In this document: piece after piece, positions 1-12,787 of the stretch
Layout: the number at the start of each line of letters is the position of its first letter
How positions within the stretch are numbered: the first letter of the stretch is position 1
Origin: an uncultured beta proteobacterium
Lineage (GTDB): Bacteria; Pseudomonadota; Gammaproteobacteria; Burkholderiales; Burkholderiaceae_C
NCBI GenBank assembly: GCA_903869595.1
Contig: CAIPZV010000008.1
Span: 1 to 64,000 of the forward strand
Direction: 5' to 3'
DNA length: 64,000 nucleotides
Program-made: the position numbers and the translations under genes
Notes under the pieces: generated by a model
Told to the model about the DNA's origin: nothing
Database searches by the model: none
The model's input: only the letters and a program-made list of their open reading frames with translations

Positions 1-192
1 CCGGCGCAGTTCGCGCTCTAAGCGGTCAAGGCGCTCGGCCTGGGCTTGCAGCGCGGCTAAGACCGACTGCGTGGCCTGCGCCATTTGCTCCGTTTGCGCG
101 GCACCGGGCGCGCGGCGCAGCAAAAGCACCAACAGCAATACGGTGTGCAGGCCCAATACAAGCGCCGCCAGCCAGATCCATCCTTCAGTCAC
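1..192 (-). CDS. rmuC: DNA recombination protein RmuC, N-terminal part (partial)
   Basis: Only the first 64 codons are in the window; the gene runs off the left edge. The reading frame is open from position 192 to position 1 on the minus strand. The proposed start is GTG at 192, because no in-frame ATG precedes the hydrophobic segment. The protein begins with a single membrane helix (about residues 6-23, rich in L, A and V). A heptad-like stretch rich in A, Q, L and E follows and looks like the start of a coiled coil. An N-terminal anchor followed by a long coiled coil is typical of RmuC, a nuclease-fold protein that limits inversions at short inverted repeats. The catalytic domain is outside the window, so the family name is inferred from the N-terminus alone. 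It lies 85 bp downstream of ligC on the same strand. Confidence 0.6.
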   Translation of the reverse strand, partial: MTEGWIWLAALVLGLHTVLLLVLLLRRAPGAAQTEQMAQATQSVLAALQAQAERLDRLERELRR

Positions 193-277
193 AGCAAATT
201 CTTTCTAAAAGCCCATTGTCCTAGAAACCATGCGCCGACCCCCGGGTGGCGAGTCAGCACGGTCTAAGGCAGGCGGC

Positions 278-1231
278 TTAGGCCACGGATAACTGCTGCT
301 CCAGATCGTGCAGCACCTGGTAGCAAGGCAGCACCTGGGCCACGCTGGCATTGGGCTCGCGGCCTTCGCGGATGGCGGCAAAAAATTCGCGGTCTTGTAA
401 TTCGATGCCGTTCATAGACACGGCCACGTGGGACACATCCAGCTTTTCTTCCTTGCCGTTGAATAAATCGTCGTAGCGGGCGATGTAGGTGGCCGTGTCC
501 CCGATATAGCGGAAATAGGTACCCAGCGGCCCGTCGTTGTTGAAGCTGAGCGACAGCGTGCACATCGCGCCATTGGCCGCTTGCAGCTGAATACTCATGT
601 CCATGGCGATGCCGAGCGTCGGGTGAATCGGCCCTTGCATGGCGTTGGCCTTCACCACCGGGCTACCGGCCTGGTAAGCGAATAAATCCACGGTGTGCGC
701 CGCGTGGTGCCACAGCAAATGGTCTGTCCAGCTGCGCGGTTGACCCAGCGCGTTCATGTTGGTGCGGCGAAAGAAATAGGTTTGCACATCCATCTGGTAG
801 ATGTTGAACTTTCCCGCCTGAATTTGCTGGTGCACATACTGGTGGCTGGGGTTGAAGCGGCGCGTGTGTCCGCACATGGCAACCAAACCGGTTTGCTTTT
901 GCAGTTCCACCACTTGAGCGCCGTCACGGTACACATCGCACAACGGAATTTCCACTTGCACATGCTTGCCCGCGTTCAAACAGGCGATAGATTGCGAAGC
1001 ATGCATTTGCGTGGGCGTGCACAAAATGACGGCATCTACTTCTTTGATAGCAAGGCTGTCGTTCAAGTCGGTGGTGACATGGGAGACGCCATATTTGTCG
1101 GCCACCTCTTGCGTCTTAGCGAGATCACGGCCAATCAGCGACACCACTTCCACGCCGTCGATCAACTTGATGCCGTCCAAATGCTTAATGCCGAATGCGC
1201 CGGCACCGGCCAGGGCTACTTTGATGGTCAT
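278..1231 (-). CDS. ligC: 4-carboxy-2-hydroxymuconate-6-semialdehyde dehydrogenase
   Basis: This 317-residue Gfo/Idh/MocA-fold dehydrogenase oxidises the ring-cleavage product 4-carboxy-2-hydroxymuconate semialdehyde, in its cyclic hemiacetal form, to 2-pyrone-4,6-dicarboxylate with NAD(P). The Rossmann motif GAGAFG is at residues 9-14. An EIPLCD segment lies where this fold normally carries its conserved E-K-P motif. I chose the ATG at 1231, preceded by AAAGGA, over an upstream in-frame start at 1399, because that longer form would overlap ligB and add a non-homologous leader. It is the last pathway gene of the operon, 35 bp after ligB. Its product feeds ligI. Family assignment is firm from context and sequence; cofactor preference cannot be read here. 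Confidence 0.93.
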   Translation of the reverse strand: MTIKVALAGAGAFGIKHLDGIKLIDGVEVVSLIGRDLAKTQEVADKYGVSHVTTDLNDSLAIKEVDAVILCTPTQMHASQSIACLNAGKHVQVEIPLCDVYRDGAQVVELQKQTGLVAMCGHTRRFNPSHQYVHQQIQAGKFNIYQMDVQTYFFRRTNMNALGQPRSWTDHLLWHHAAHTVDLFAYQAGSPVVKANAMQGPIHPTLGIAMDMSIQLQAANGAMCTLSLSFNNDGPLGTYFRYIGDTATYIARYDDLFNGKEEKLDVSHVAVSMNGIELQDREFFAAIREGREPNASVAQVLPCYQVLHDLEQQLSVA

Positions 1232-1266
1232 GGGAATCCTTTTGTTGCTCTGATGTTTGAAATCAA

Positions 1267-2582
<1,316 letters not shown>

Positions 2583-2600
2583 GTGGTTCTTTCTTCTCTG

Positions 2601-3524
2601 TCAAGACCAATACAAACGTGTCGGGTTGTCCACCAGCAACTTACGCTGCAATTCCTGCGTGACAGCAATTTGCGCAATGAAGTCCACCAGCAAACCGTCG
2701 TCCGGCATGTGGTCTTTCAAATTCGGATGCGGCCAGTCGGTGCCCCATAACACGCGGTCAGGAAAACTCTCCACCACACGGCGCGCAAACGGCACCACGT
2801 CGCGGTAAGGCGCGGCTTCGCCGTGTAAGGCTTTCGGACCGGTCAGGCTCAAGCGTTCAGGGCAAGAGACTTTGCTCCACACATTGCTGTGCTCGCGCAT
2901 GAACTGCATGAACAAACTGAACTCGGGTCCGTTCAAGGGCTTGGACACATCGGGCCTGCCCATGTGGTCCACCACCACCGTGGTTGGTAATGCGGTGAAG
3001 AAATCCCACAACTCGGGCAAGTCCACAGCTTCAAAATAAATCACCACATGCCAGCCCCAGGCTTTGATGCGCGAAGCAATCTCCATCAACTCGTCTTTGG
3101 GTGTGAAGTCGACCAAGCGTTTGACGAAATTGAACCGCACGCCGCGCACACCGGCGTCGTGCATGCTTTGAATCTCTGCATCGCTGATGCTGCGCTTGAC
3201 CGTGGCAACGCCTCTTGCTTTGCCGTCAGCTCGCTCCAAAGCATCGAGTAAAGCCCGGTTGTCCGCGCCGTGGCACGTGGCTTGCACAATAACGTTTTTG
3301 TCAAAGCCCAAGTGGTCGCGCAAAGCGAACAATTGCGCCGCAGACGCATCGCACGGCGTGTACTTGCGCTCGGGCGCATAAGGGAAAGTGTCCCCGGGGC
3401 CAAACACATGGCAATGCGCATCCACTGCGCCGGCAGGCAGCGCAAAGTGCGGTTTGGCCGGACCTTCGTACCAATCCAGCCAGCCTGTGGTTTTGGTGAA
3501 ATCACCTTTGGTGGGTTTGCTCAT
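2601..3524 (-). CDS. ligI: 2-pyrone-4,6-dicarboxylate hydrolase
   Basis: This 307-residue amidohydrolase-superfamily enzyme opens the lactone 2-pyrone-4,6-dicarboxylate to 4-oxalomesaconate (4-carboxy-2-hydroxymuconate). The family uses no metal. Signature residues are His37 and His39 in DAHCHVFGP and the Asp of the late LWGTDWPHPN motif. Its start overlaps the stop of the preceding DUF1932 gene by four bases (ATGA), suggesting translational coupling. Length matches LigI/PmdD proteins (about 290-310). Confidence is high because the upstream (ligABC) and downstream (ligJ, ligK, galD) steps are all in the same operon. Confidence 0.95.
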   Translation of the reverse strand: MSKPTKGDFTKTTGWLDWYEGPAKPHFALPAGAVDAHCHVFGPGDTFPYAPERKYTPCDASAAQLFALRDHLGFDKNVIVQATCHGADNRALLDALERADGKARGVATVKRSISDAEIQSMHDAGVRGVRFNFVKRLVDFTPKDELMEIASRIKAWGWHVVIYFEAVDLPELWDFFTALPTTVVVDHMGRPDVSKPLNGPEFSLFMQFMREHSNVWSKVSCPERLSLTGPKALHGEAAPYRDVVPFARRVVESFPDRVLWGTDWPHPNLKDHMPDDGLLVDFIAQIAVTQELQRKLLVDNPTRLYWS

Positions 3525-4513
3525 AGGGTTTGCTTTTTGTTATCGGAATGCCAGTGCAATAAACGATCGGCTTCTGCGCGCCAATCTGTGCTGCGTGCAA
3601 AACCTGTTTCACCGCGCGTGCCGAACACGCCTTCATCGCCTAAGTCTGCGGTATGCGATTGTCGTTCTGCGGCGGCCATTGCCAGCCAAGGTGTGAGTCC
3701 AGCCTCTTGCACCGTGAGCGCGACTTCGCGCATTTCTTCGCTGCGGCGTCGGCCGTGTTCGATCACGCGTTGAAAAAAATACGCAGCCTGTTTTTCCCAA
3801 TCGATGCCGGGAAAAGTTTCGTACAAAGAGGCAATGACTGCGTCTTCCACACCGTAATGACGCGCCGTCGTGAGGCTCTCAATCACCATGGCTTCCATGC
3901 CTTTGACCATGATGCTGCGCGACATCTTGGTGGCAGACGCCACGCCGATTTGTTCGCTTGCAATCTTGGCCTTGAAACCGAGTTGATTCAATGCAGTCAA
4001 CAAAGCAGATGCGTGAGACCCGCCTAACAACATAGGCACGTGGATACGATGCGGCGGCAAACTGGTCATCACCGCCGCTTCCACATAACGCGCACCTGCG
4101 CCGTCAATCCAAGCAGCGGCTGCCAATTTGGTGCCGGGAGAAGCAGAATTTACATCCAGAAAAAACGCCTGTGGCATTAGGTATGGCGCACAAGCCTTCG
4201 CGGCGGTCAGGGTCTGGCTAGCGGTAACCGCGCAAATCACTAAATCGCTGTGCGCACAGACCGGCGCAGGCGTATCCTGCAAAGCCACACCGATACCTTG
4301 CGCATGCCGGTGCATAGCCTGAGCGGCAGACGGCGCACTGTGGACGCCCTCAATCTGCCCACCGGATAGCGCAGCAAGTTTGCTGTCATAGGCGCTGACT
4401 CGCAGCCCTTGGGCGCGCAAGTCTTCCGCCAAGATGCGCCCCACTTCGCCGTAGCCGATCAGGCCCACGCGCCATTGCTGCGATTGGTCTGGGACTCCAG
4501 GTACTGCCTTCAT
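3521..4513 (-). CDS. NAD(P)-binding oxidoreductase, 6-phosphogluconate-dehydrogenase-like with DUF1932 C-terminus
   Basis: This 330-residue protein has an N-terminal Rossmann domain (GYGEVG at residues 20-25) related to beta-hydroxyacid dehydrogenases. Its helical C-terminal half resembles DUF1932; a TKMSRSIMVKGMEAM stretch begins that part. It is embedded in the protocatechuate operon, 24 bp after ligK and overlapping ligI by four bases, so it is co-translated with the pathway. None of the established steps of 4,5-cleavage needs this enzyme, since LigC already does the only dehydrogenation. It may reduce or oxidise a pathway intermediate or a side product; the substrate is unknown. The family call is secure, the role is not. 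Confidence 0.8.
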   Translation of the reverse strand: MKAVPGVPDQSQQWRVGLIGYGEVGRILAEDLRAQGLRVSAYDSKLAALSGGQIEGVHSAPSAAQAMHRHAQGIGVALQDTPAPVCAHSDLVICAVTASQTLTAAKACAPYLMPQAFFLDVNSASPGTKLAAAAWIDGAGARYVEAAVMTSLPPHRIHVPMLLGGSHASALLTALNQLGFKAKIASEQIGVASATKMSRSIMVKGMEAMVIESLTTARHYGVEDAVIASLYETFPGIDWEKQAAYFFQRVIEHGRRRSEEMREVALTVQEAGLTPWLAMAAAERQSHTADLGDEGVFGTRGETGFARSTDWRAEADRLLHWHSDNKKQTL

Positions 4514-4537
4514 AGTGCGGGCTTAATGCTTGGCCAA

Positions 4538-5224
4538 TCAGTCGATGTATTTCAAGCCGGCTTTTTCCAGGCCTTCACGCATCTTGTACATGTCCAGGCC
4601 CAAAACACCTGCAGCGAGTTTGGCGCGCTTTTCACCTTCCAGCGCCTCGCGCGCAGCGGCTGCATCGGCAACTTGTTGTGCAATAGACGCGGGCACCACC
4701 ACCACACCATCGTCGTCCGCGACGATGACATCGCCCGCGTTCACTGCTGCGCCCGCGCAGACCACCGGCACGTTGACCGAACCGACCGTGGCCTTGATGG
4801 TGCCTTTGGCGCTGATGGCCCGGCTCCAGACCGGAAAGCCCATGTGCGTGAGTTCGGCCACATCGCGCACACCAGCGTCGATGATGAGCGCCCGCGCACC
4901 GCGCGCCATGAAAGATGTCGCCAACAAGTCGCCGAAATACCCATCGGTGCACGGCGCGGTGATGGCAGCCACCACGATGTCGCCCGGCTGGATTTGCTCG
5001 GCCACCACATGCATCATCCAGTTATCGCCGGGATGCAGCAAGACCGTCACTGCGGGACCGCTGGCGCGCGCACCCGCGTAAATCGGGCGCATGATGGTGT
5101 GCATTAAACCCAAACGTCCCATGGCTTCGTGTACGGTGGCCACGCCAAATTGAGCAAGCTTTTCCACCGCCGCTTTATCCGCGCGCGCGATGTTGCGCCT
5201 GACGGTTCCTAAGGGGTAATGCAT
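4538..5224 (-). CDS. ligK: 4-carboxy-4-hydroxy-2-oxoadipate aldolase / oxaloacetate decarboxylase
   Basis: This 228-residue class II (divalent-metal) aldolase of the RraA-like fold splits 4-carboxy-4-hydroxy-2-oxoadipate into pyruvate and oxaloacetate. Related enzymes (LigK, PmdF, ProA, HMG aldolase) can also decarboxylate oxaloacetate. Visible signatures are GDIVVA near residue 85, [10 protein letters not shown] near 96-105 and the DAGVRD loop near 117, which form the metal and substrate site in this fold. It starts one base after the ligJ stop. A pure RraA (RNase E inhibitor) role is unlikely because of the operon context and because RraA proteins are shorter (about 160 residues). Confidence 0.92.
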   Translation of the reverse strand: MHYPLGTVRRNIARADKAAVEKLAQFGVATVHEAMGRLGLMHTIMRPIYAGARASGPAVTVLLHPGDNWMMHVVAEQIQPGDIVVAAITAPCTDGYFGDLLATSFMARGARALIIDAGVRDVAELTHMGFPVWSRAISAKGTIKATVGSVNVPVVCAGAAVNAGDVIVADDDGVVVVPASIAQQVADAAAAREALEGEKRAKLAAGVLGLDMYKMREGLEKAGLKYID

Positions 5225-5225
5225 G

Positions 5226-6254
5226 TCACAGGCCTTTCTGTTTCAAACGTGCGTCCAATCGCGAAAACACCCGACGCGTATTGGCTTCAAAGATTTGATG
5301 CCGATCCGCGTCAGACAGCAGCTTGCTGTCGGCGATGTAACGCTTGGTGTCGTCGTAGTAGTGACCAGTTTGCGGGTCAATGCCACGCACCGCGCCAATC
5401 ATCTCCGAGGCAAACAACACATTTTTCACTGGTATGACCGTATTGAGTAAATCGATACCCGGCTGGTGGTACACACAGGTATCGAAATAAATATTGTTGA
5501 GCAAATGTTCTTCCAGCAATGGTTTCTTCAGCTCTTGCGCCAGGCCTCGAAAACGCCCCCAGTGGTAAGGAACAGCGCCGCCGCCATGCGGTATCAAAAA
5601 CTTCAGCGTCGGAAAGTCTTTGAACAAATCGCTGGTCAGGCATTGCATGAAAGCCGTGGTATCTGCATTCAAATAATGCGCGCCCGTGGTGTGAAAACAG
5701 GCATTGCAACTGGTGGACACATGGATCATGGCCGGTAAGTCGTACTCAACCATTTTTTCGTAAATCGGATACCAGTGCTTGTCGCTCAAGGGCGGGCTGG
5801 TCCAGTGGCCGCCGGAAGGATCGGGATTGAGGTTGATGCCGACCGCGCCGTATTCTTTGACGCATTTTTCCAGCTCAGGGATGCAGGTGGCTGGATCGAC
5901 ACCAGGCGACTGCGGCAGCATGGCCACCGGCACAAAATGCTCAGGGAACAAGGTGGAAACCCTAAAGCACAGTTCGTTGCAAATCGCCGCCCAGGTGGAT
6001 GAAACCGCAAAGTCGCCGATGTGGTGCGCCATGAACGAAGCGCGTGGTGAGAACAAAGTGATGTCGCTGCCACGCTCTTGCATCAAGCGTAATTGGTTGG
6101 TCTCAATACTGTGGCGCAAATCCTCATCGCTGATCTTTAAGTCGGACACATGCGGCATGTTCGCCGGGTCTTTGATGCCTGCGATCTGGCGGTTGCGCCA
6201 ATCTTCCAGCGCCTTGGGCGCGGTGGTGTAGTGGCCGTGGCAGTCGATGATCAT
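5226..6254 (-). CDS. ligJ: 4-oxalomesaconate hydratase
   Basis: This 342-residue amidohydrolase-superfamily hydratase adds water to 4-oxalomesaconate to give 4-carboxy-4-hydroxy-2-oxoadipate. The metal-binding HxH motif is at His6 and His8 (DCHGHY). [16 protein letters not shown] in the middle and [10 protein letters not shown] further on are hallmarks of the LigJ/PmdE subgroup. The C-terminus (ARLKQKGL) also matches LigJ proteins. It lies 30 bp after pobA and one base before ligK. This LigJ type is unrelated to the PIG-L-fold hydratase (GalB) used in Pseudomonas gallate catabolism. Confidence 0.95.
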   Translation of the reverse strand: MIIDCHGHYTTAPKALEDWRNRQIAGIKDPANMPHVSDLKISDEDLRHSIETNQLRLMQERGSDITLFSPRASFMAHHIGDFAVSSTWAAICNELCFRVSTLFPEHFVPVAMLPQSPGVDPATCIPELEKCVKEYGAVGINLNPDPSGGHWTSPPLSDKHWYPIYEKMVEYDLPAMIHVSTSCNACFHTTGAHYLNADTTAFMQCLTSDLFKDFPTLKFLIPHGGGAVPYHWGRFRGLAQELKKPLLEEHLLNNIYFDTCVYHQPGIDLLNTVIPVKNVLFASEMIGAVRGIDPQTGHYYDDTKRYIADSKLLSDADRHQIFEANTRRVFSRLDARLKQKGL

Positions 6255-6284
6255 GGCATGCAGCTTTCAAAAATAATGTTCGAC

Positions 6285-8823
<2,539 letters not shown>

Positions 8824-8827
<4 letters not shown>

Positions 8828-9381
8828 GCCGTACCCCGCGCCGCGCTGGCATACAAGCCGCGTTGCCAATAAACCCATGCCTTATAAAAACCGGCCAGTG
8901 CCAGCAAGAAAAAACCGGGCACCATCAGCATTTGGGCGATCCACACCGGCCAACCCAAAATCATGCTGGTCTCCCCGGCGACTTTGATGGACAGCGCTCC
9001 CATGCAAGCCCGCCAAGTGATCAGCGCACCAAAAATACCCACGAGCAGCGAGCCCATGGCATCTAGGCGGCACACCGTCACCGGGCTGGCGTGGGCGGTA
9101 AAAAAATCTACCTTCACGTCACCACCCTGCAAATGACAATGCGCAAAAAAGCAAGCCGATGCAAACGCCGCCGCCATTTGCAATACTTCCATATCGCCGG
9201 GCACCGGCGCCGAAAACAGCTTGCGCCCCACGATGCTGACGATGCTCATAGCCACCAGCAGCACAAACACCAAGCCACCCACTATCGCCAGTGCTTTGGA
9301 AGCATTCAGTAACGCATGGCCAACAGGCCCGAAGGCGTAGGCCGACTCGGGGGCCGCATTGTCCAGTGGAATATCTTGCAT
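8824..9381 (-). CDS. dctQ: TRAP transporter, small permease subunit (DctQ)
   Basis: This 185-residue protein has four predicted membrane helices, the usual topology of DctQ. Known features are the VVGRKLFSAPVPGDMEVLQ-like region after the first helix (here SIVGRKLF and VPGDMEVLQM) and the later GETSMILGWPVW segment. It binds DctM to form the transport core. I chose ATG 9381 over a longer in-frame form starting at 9534, because that one would overlap dctP and add a polar, non-homologous leader. It lies 88 bp after dctP and overlaps dctM by four bases. Confidence 0.92.
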
Positions 9382-9469
9382 AAGTGCGAATAGCTTTACT
9401 TGTACATCACAGGCATGCCCGCCGGACCGACTGCTTGCGGCCCGGGGGCGGGGATGCGTACAGCCGGGA

Positions 9470-10495
9470 TTATTTACCCGAGTTTTTGACGATGAGCGCG
9501 CGCGCGTTGTCCAGCAGCATCTTGCCGTTGGCACCGTTGGCCGTCACTTCTGCCACCCATGCGTCGGTCACGGTTTGGCCGACTTTTTTCCAACTTTCGA
9601 GTTCTGACTTGGGAATCACATTGGTGGTGTTTTTGGTGGTGGTTTTCTTACCCTCTTCGTCGGCTTGCAAAAAGGCTTTGCCGGCCATGCCGGACAAGGC
9701 TTTTCCGCTGTTGGCGTCAATCACTTTTTTCAGGTCAGGCGGCAGACTTTCATAACGCGCTTTGTTCATGGCCAGCAAAAATACCGAGGTGTAAATCGCG
9801 GGCTCGGCCGGGTCGGTTTCGGAGTGGAATTTCACCAGCTCTTGAATCTTCACCGCAGGCACCACTTCGTAAGGCACCAAGGCGCCGTCGATCACCGACT
9901 TGGCCAGCGACTCACTCACCGCAGGCACGGGCATGGACACCGGTGTCGCGCCCAGCGCGGCCAGCATTTTGTTGGTCTGGCGGGTGGGGGCGCGCACTTT
10001 TTGGTCTTTCAAGTCGGCCATCACCTTGATCGGCTTTTTAACCATATGGAACACGCCATCGCCATGCACATGGAAGGCTAGCGGGTGGATGTCTTTGAAT
10101 TCAGCCGCGTCGTACTGCTGCACATAGTCCCACAGTGCTTTGCTGGTGCTTTCGGGGTTTTGCATCATGAAGGGCAGCTCAAACACTTCCACCAGTGGGA
10201 AGCGGCCAGCGGTGTAGCCTGGCAGGGTCCAAATCACATCGACGATGCCGTCTTTGACCTGGTCAAACAATTGGGGCGGCGTGCCACCCAATTGCATGGA
10301 GGGGTAAATCTGGCACTTGAGCCGATCGCCCGAATCCAGGGCTATGCGGTCGCACCAGGGCTTGATAAACATGGTTTGCGCATACGAGCCCGCAGGCAGA
10401 AAGTGGTGCACTTTCAAGGTCACGGTGTCCGCCGAGGCGGCCATGGCAGCGGTCAACAGCGATGCTGTCAGCCAGGCTTTGATTTGTCGTTTCAT
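9470..10495 (-). CDS. dctP: TRAP transporter, periplasmic solute-binding subunit (DctP)
   Basis: This 341-residue DctP-family extracytoplasmic binding protein has a clear Sec signal peptide (MKRQIKAW, then a hydrophobic core and AASA cleavage near residue 23). The mature domain opens with the usual VTLKVHHFLP strand. The conserved Arg of the family, which forms a salt bridge to the substrate carboxylate, is probably in the KVRAPTRQTNKML region near residue 165. It is the second gene of the operon, 44 bp after galD. The ligand is inferred from context to be an aromatic monocarboxylate; sequence alone does not show it. Confidence 0.92.
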   Translation of the reverse strand: MKRQIKAWLTASLLTAAMAASADTVTLKVHHFLPAGSYAQTMFIKPWCDRIALDSGDRLKCQIYPSMQLGGTPPQLFDQVKDGIVDVIWTLPGYTAGRFPLVEVFELPFMMQNPESTSKALWDYVQQYDAAEFKDIHPLAFHVHGDGVFHMVKKPIKVMADLKDQKVRAPTRQTNKMLAALGATPVSMPVPAVSESLAKSVIDGALVPYEVVPAVKIQELVKFHSETDPAEPAIYTSVFLLAMNKARYESLPPDLKKVIDANSGKALSGMAGKAFLQADEEGKKTTTKNTTNVIPKSELESWKKVGQTVTDAWVAEVTANGANGKMLLDNARALIVKNSGK

Positions 10496-10539
10496 CTTGT
10501 CTCCTTAAAAAATGGTTTCAATTACCGCAAAACTGGGTT

Positions 10540-11664
10540 TCATGGGTGGCCTGGCCACAGCGCCGATGGCACCATGACCTCCCCACGCATCAGCAAACGT
10601 GCGGTGCGCAGCAAAGCAGCGCGGGTCACGTTTTGCGGATTATCCGGGTCCAGCCCCAAGTCCACGCTGAACTCGCCGCTGGGGTGCTCGACCGACACCA
10701 GGCAACTGTCACCTGAGACGGCGATTTGCGCAATACCTTCGCACACCGAACCGCGCAAAACACAGGCGGTGGCCACCGTCACCGCCGCCAGCACGCCGAT
10801 GGCGTCGTGGCACACATGCGGAATAAAGCTGCGGGTAGCCAGCGTGCCGCCTTCGCGCGGCGGGGCGATCAACGTCATCTTGGGGTAATTTTTTTTACTG
10901 ACATCGCCCAGGCCCATCAGCACCGAGGCTTGCAGGCGCAGCGCCTCCAGGCGTGCTTTGAGCGGGGCGTCCGCGTTGAGTTGCTCCACGCTTTCATAGC
11001 CGGTGCAGCCCGCATCGGCCGCGTTAAGAATAATCAGCGGCATACCGTTGTCGATGCAGGTGATGTCCAGTTGCCAGGTCTGCTCACCCTCAAGCGCCAC
11101 CGAAATCCGGTCGCGCACCTTGCCGGTGGGCAAAAGGCCAGAACACACCGAGCCTGCGGTGTCCAAAAAATTGATGGTGATTGGCGCTGCGCTGCCGGGC
11201 GCGCCATCGATGCGCGCATCGCCCGCGTATTGCACCGCGCCGCCGCGTGTGTCCACGGTGATGTCGCATTGCATGCCAGTGTTGAGGGTGAGTACGCGCA
11301 AGGTGGTGCGATCGCCTTGCACCGCTGCCATACCGGTTTCTAGCGCGAAGGGCACAACGGCGGCCAGCATATTGCCGCAGTTGGGCGTGGTGTCTACTGT
11401 GTCTTTGTCCGGTTGCAATTGGGCAAATAAAAAGTCCAGGTCCACGCCGGGCAAACTGCCTGGTGCGAGCATGCCCACCTTGCTGGTCAGCGGGTGGGCG
11501 CCTCCCAAGCCATCGATTTGGCGCGCATCCGGCGAGCCCATAGCGGCCAGCAGCACGCGGTCGCGCAGTGCAGGGTCGCTGGGCAAGTCCGAGGACTTAA
11601 AAAACGGCCCCTTGGACGTGCCGCCACGCATCAACATACAAGGTATTGCGGTTTGGGACGGCAT
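10540..11664 (-). CDS. galD: 4-oxalomesaconate tautomerase, PrpF family
   Basis: This 374-residue PrpF-like isomerase has two diaminopimelate-epimerase-like domains. It converts the keto form of 4-oxalomesaconate into the enol form used by the hydratase. Motifs include MLMRGGTSKGPF (residues 10-21), TPNCGNMLAAV near 85-95 and GLGDVSKKNYPK near 245; these match GalD/LigU-type tautomerases better than PrpF aconitate isomerases. Start ATG 11664 is chosen because homology begins there. It has no good Shine-Dalgarno sequence, and an in-frame ATG at 11757 would add a poor leader. It is the first gene of the operon, facing the LysR gene across 159 bp, the position of pmdU in the Comamonas cluster. 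Confidence 0.9.
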   Translation of the reverse strand: MPSQTAIPCMLMRGGTSKGPFFKSSDLPSDPALRDRVLLAAMGSPDARQIDGLGGAHPLTSKVGMLAPGSLPGVDLDFLFAQLQPDKDTVDTTPNCGNMLAAVVPFALETGMAAVQGDRTTLRVLTLNTGMQCDITVDTRGGAVQYAGDARIDGAPGSAAPITINFLDTAGSVCSGLLPTGKVRDRISVALEGEQTWQLDITCIDNGMPLIILNAADAGCTGYESVEQLNADAPLKARLEALRLQASVLMGLGDVSKKNYPKMTLIAPPREGGTLATRSFIPHVCHDAIGVLAAVTVATACVLRGSVCEGIAQIAVSGDSCLVSVEHPSGEFSVDLGLDPDNPQNVTRAALLRTARLLMRGEVMVPSALWPGHP

Positions 11665-11763
11665 GTAATGCGTTGAGAAGTAAAGCGGAGTTGGGGCTGG
11701 GTATGTGCACGACCGATTGTGCGGGTAGCGCCGCTTGGCAATAAGTAGGCAGCCCATCTAACA

Positions 11764-11784
11764 GATATAGCAAAATAGCATATC
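11764..11784. promoter_or_regulatory. Candidate LysR-type binding site between galD and the regulator gene
   Basis: The sequence is GATAT, an 11-base spacer, then ATATC: a perfect inverted repeat fitting the T-N11-A LysR-box rule. It lies 40 bp before the regulator's ATG and about 100 bp upstream of galD, where an activator that also controls its own gene would bind. Seen directly in the sequence; binding is inferred. Confidence 0.55.
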
Positions 11785-11823
11785 CCCTAATGGGCCATAA
11801 CATAAAACAGCATCGAGGAACCT

Positions 11824-12744
11824 ATGGACCTCAAACAATTAGATTACTTTGTGCGCGTGGCCGAGCTAGGCAGCTTTACCCGCGCCGCCCTGGCGCTGGA
11901 CATTGCGCAACCGGCTTTGAGTCGCCAGATCCGCCTGCTGGAACTGGAGCTGCAGCAAACTTTGTTGCTGCGCAACGGGCGCGGCGCATTGCCCACCGAG
12001 GCGGGCAAGCTGCTGCTAGACCACAGCCGGGGCTTGTTGCACCAGGCCGAGCGCATTCGCGAAGACATGGCCCGCGCGCGCGGAGCGCTGGCAGGGCGCG
12101 TGGCCCTGGGTTTGCCGCCCAGCGTGGCCCGCGTGCTGACAGTACCGCTGATGCGCGCTTTTCGCCAGGAACTGCCCCAGGCGCAGTTGTCGATCAGCGA
12201 AGCGCTATCGGCCAGCATGCAAGAAGGCTTGCTCAGTGGGCGGCTGGACTTGGCAGTGCTCTATGAAAACGCCAACCCGCAAGGTCTGGAAATCAGCCAC
12301 CTGCTGGATGAGGCCTTGGTTCTGGTGCAATTACGCCAGCCCCCTGCCAAGGGCGCGACGGAGCGGGCAGCGGGCGCGGCCGTTAGCATGCAAGAGGTGG
12401 CCCAATTGCCGCTGGTCATTCCCAGTCGGCCCAATGCCATCCGCATGCATGTCGAATCGGAAATGGCGCTTCTGGGCTGCAAGCCGTTGGTAGCGCTTGA
12501 AATTGATGGGATTTCGGCCATCCTAGATTTGGTGCAGGACCAGGCAGGTAGCGCGATATTGCCGCGCAATGCAGTGGTACGCTCACTTCGCCCCAAAGCA
12601 TTTCGCACCCGCAGCATTGTGGCCGCTAGCGGTCAAGCGCTGGCTATACGCATGAACTTGGCATGCAGCGCCCTGCGGCCCTCCACGCTGACCCAACAGG
12701 CCACCATGGCCTTGCTGCGGCGCACCGCGCTGGAATTGTTATGA
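11824..12744 (+). CDS. LysR-family transcriptional regulator, probable activator of the protocatechuate operon
   Basis: This 306-residue protein has an N-terminal winged helix-turn-helix (about residues 1-60, with the LysR pattern LDYFVRVAELGSFTRAA and QPALSRQIRLLE) and a periplasmic-binding-like effector domain from about residue 92. It is transcribed away from the operon, the standard layout for a LysR regulator and its target. It resembles the Nac/CynR-like branch, and could play the part of PmdR in Comamonas; that equivalence is inferred from position. A good ribosome site (GAGGAA) sits 6 bases before the ATG. The effector may be an operon intermediate such as 2-pyrone-4,6-dicarboxylate or protocatechuate. 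Confidence 0.85.
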   Translation: MDLKQLDYFVRVAELGSFTRAALALDIAQPALSRQIRLLELELQQTLLLRNGRGALPTEAGKLLLDHSRGLLHQAERIREDMARARGALAGRVALGLPPSVARVLTVPLMRAFRQELPQAQLSISEALSASMQEGLLSGRLDLAVLYENANPQGLEISHLLDEALVLVQLRQPPAKGATERAAGAAVSMQEVAQLPLVIPSRPNAIRMHVESEMALLGCKPLVALEIDGISAILDLVQDQAGSAILPRNAVVRSLRPKAFRTRSIVAASGQALAIRMNLACSALRPSTLTQQATMALLRRTALELL

Positions 12745-12787
12745 AGCTGTGGGCCGCTCAAGCCTGGCGCGCGCCCGGTCTGGTGTT

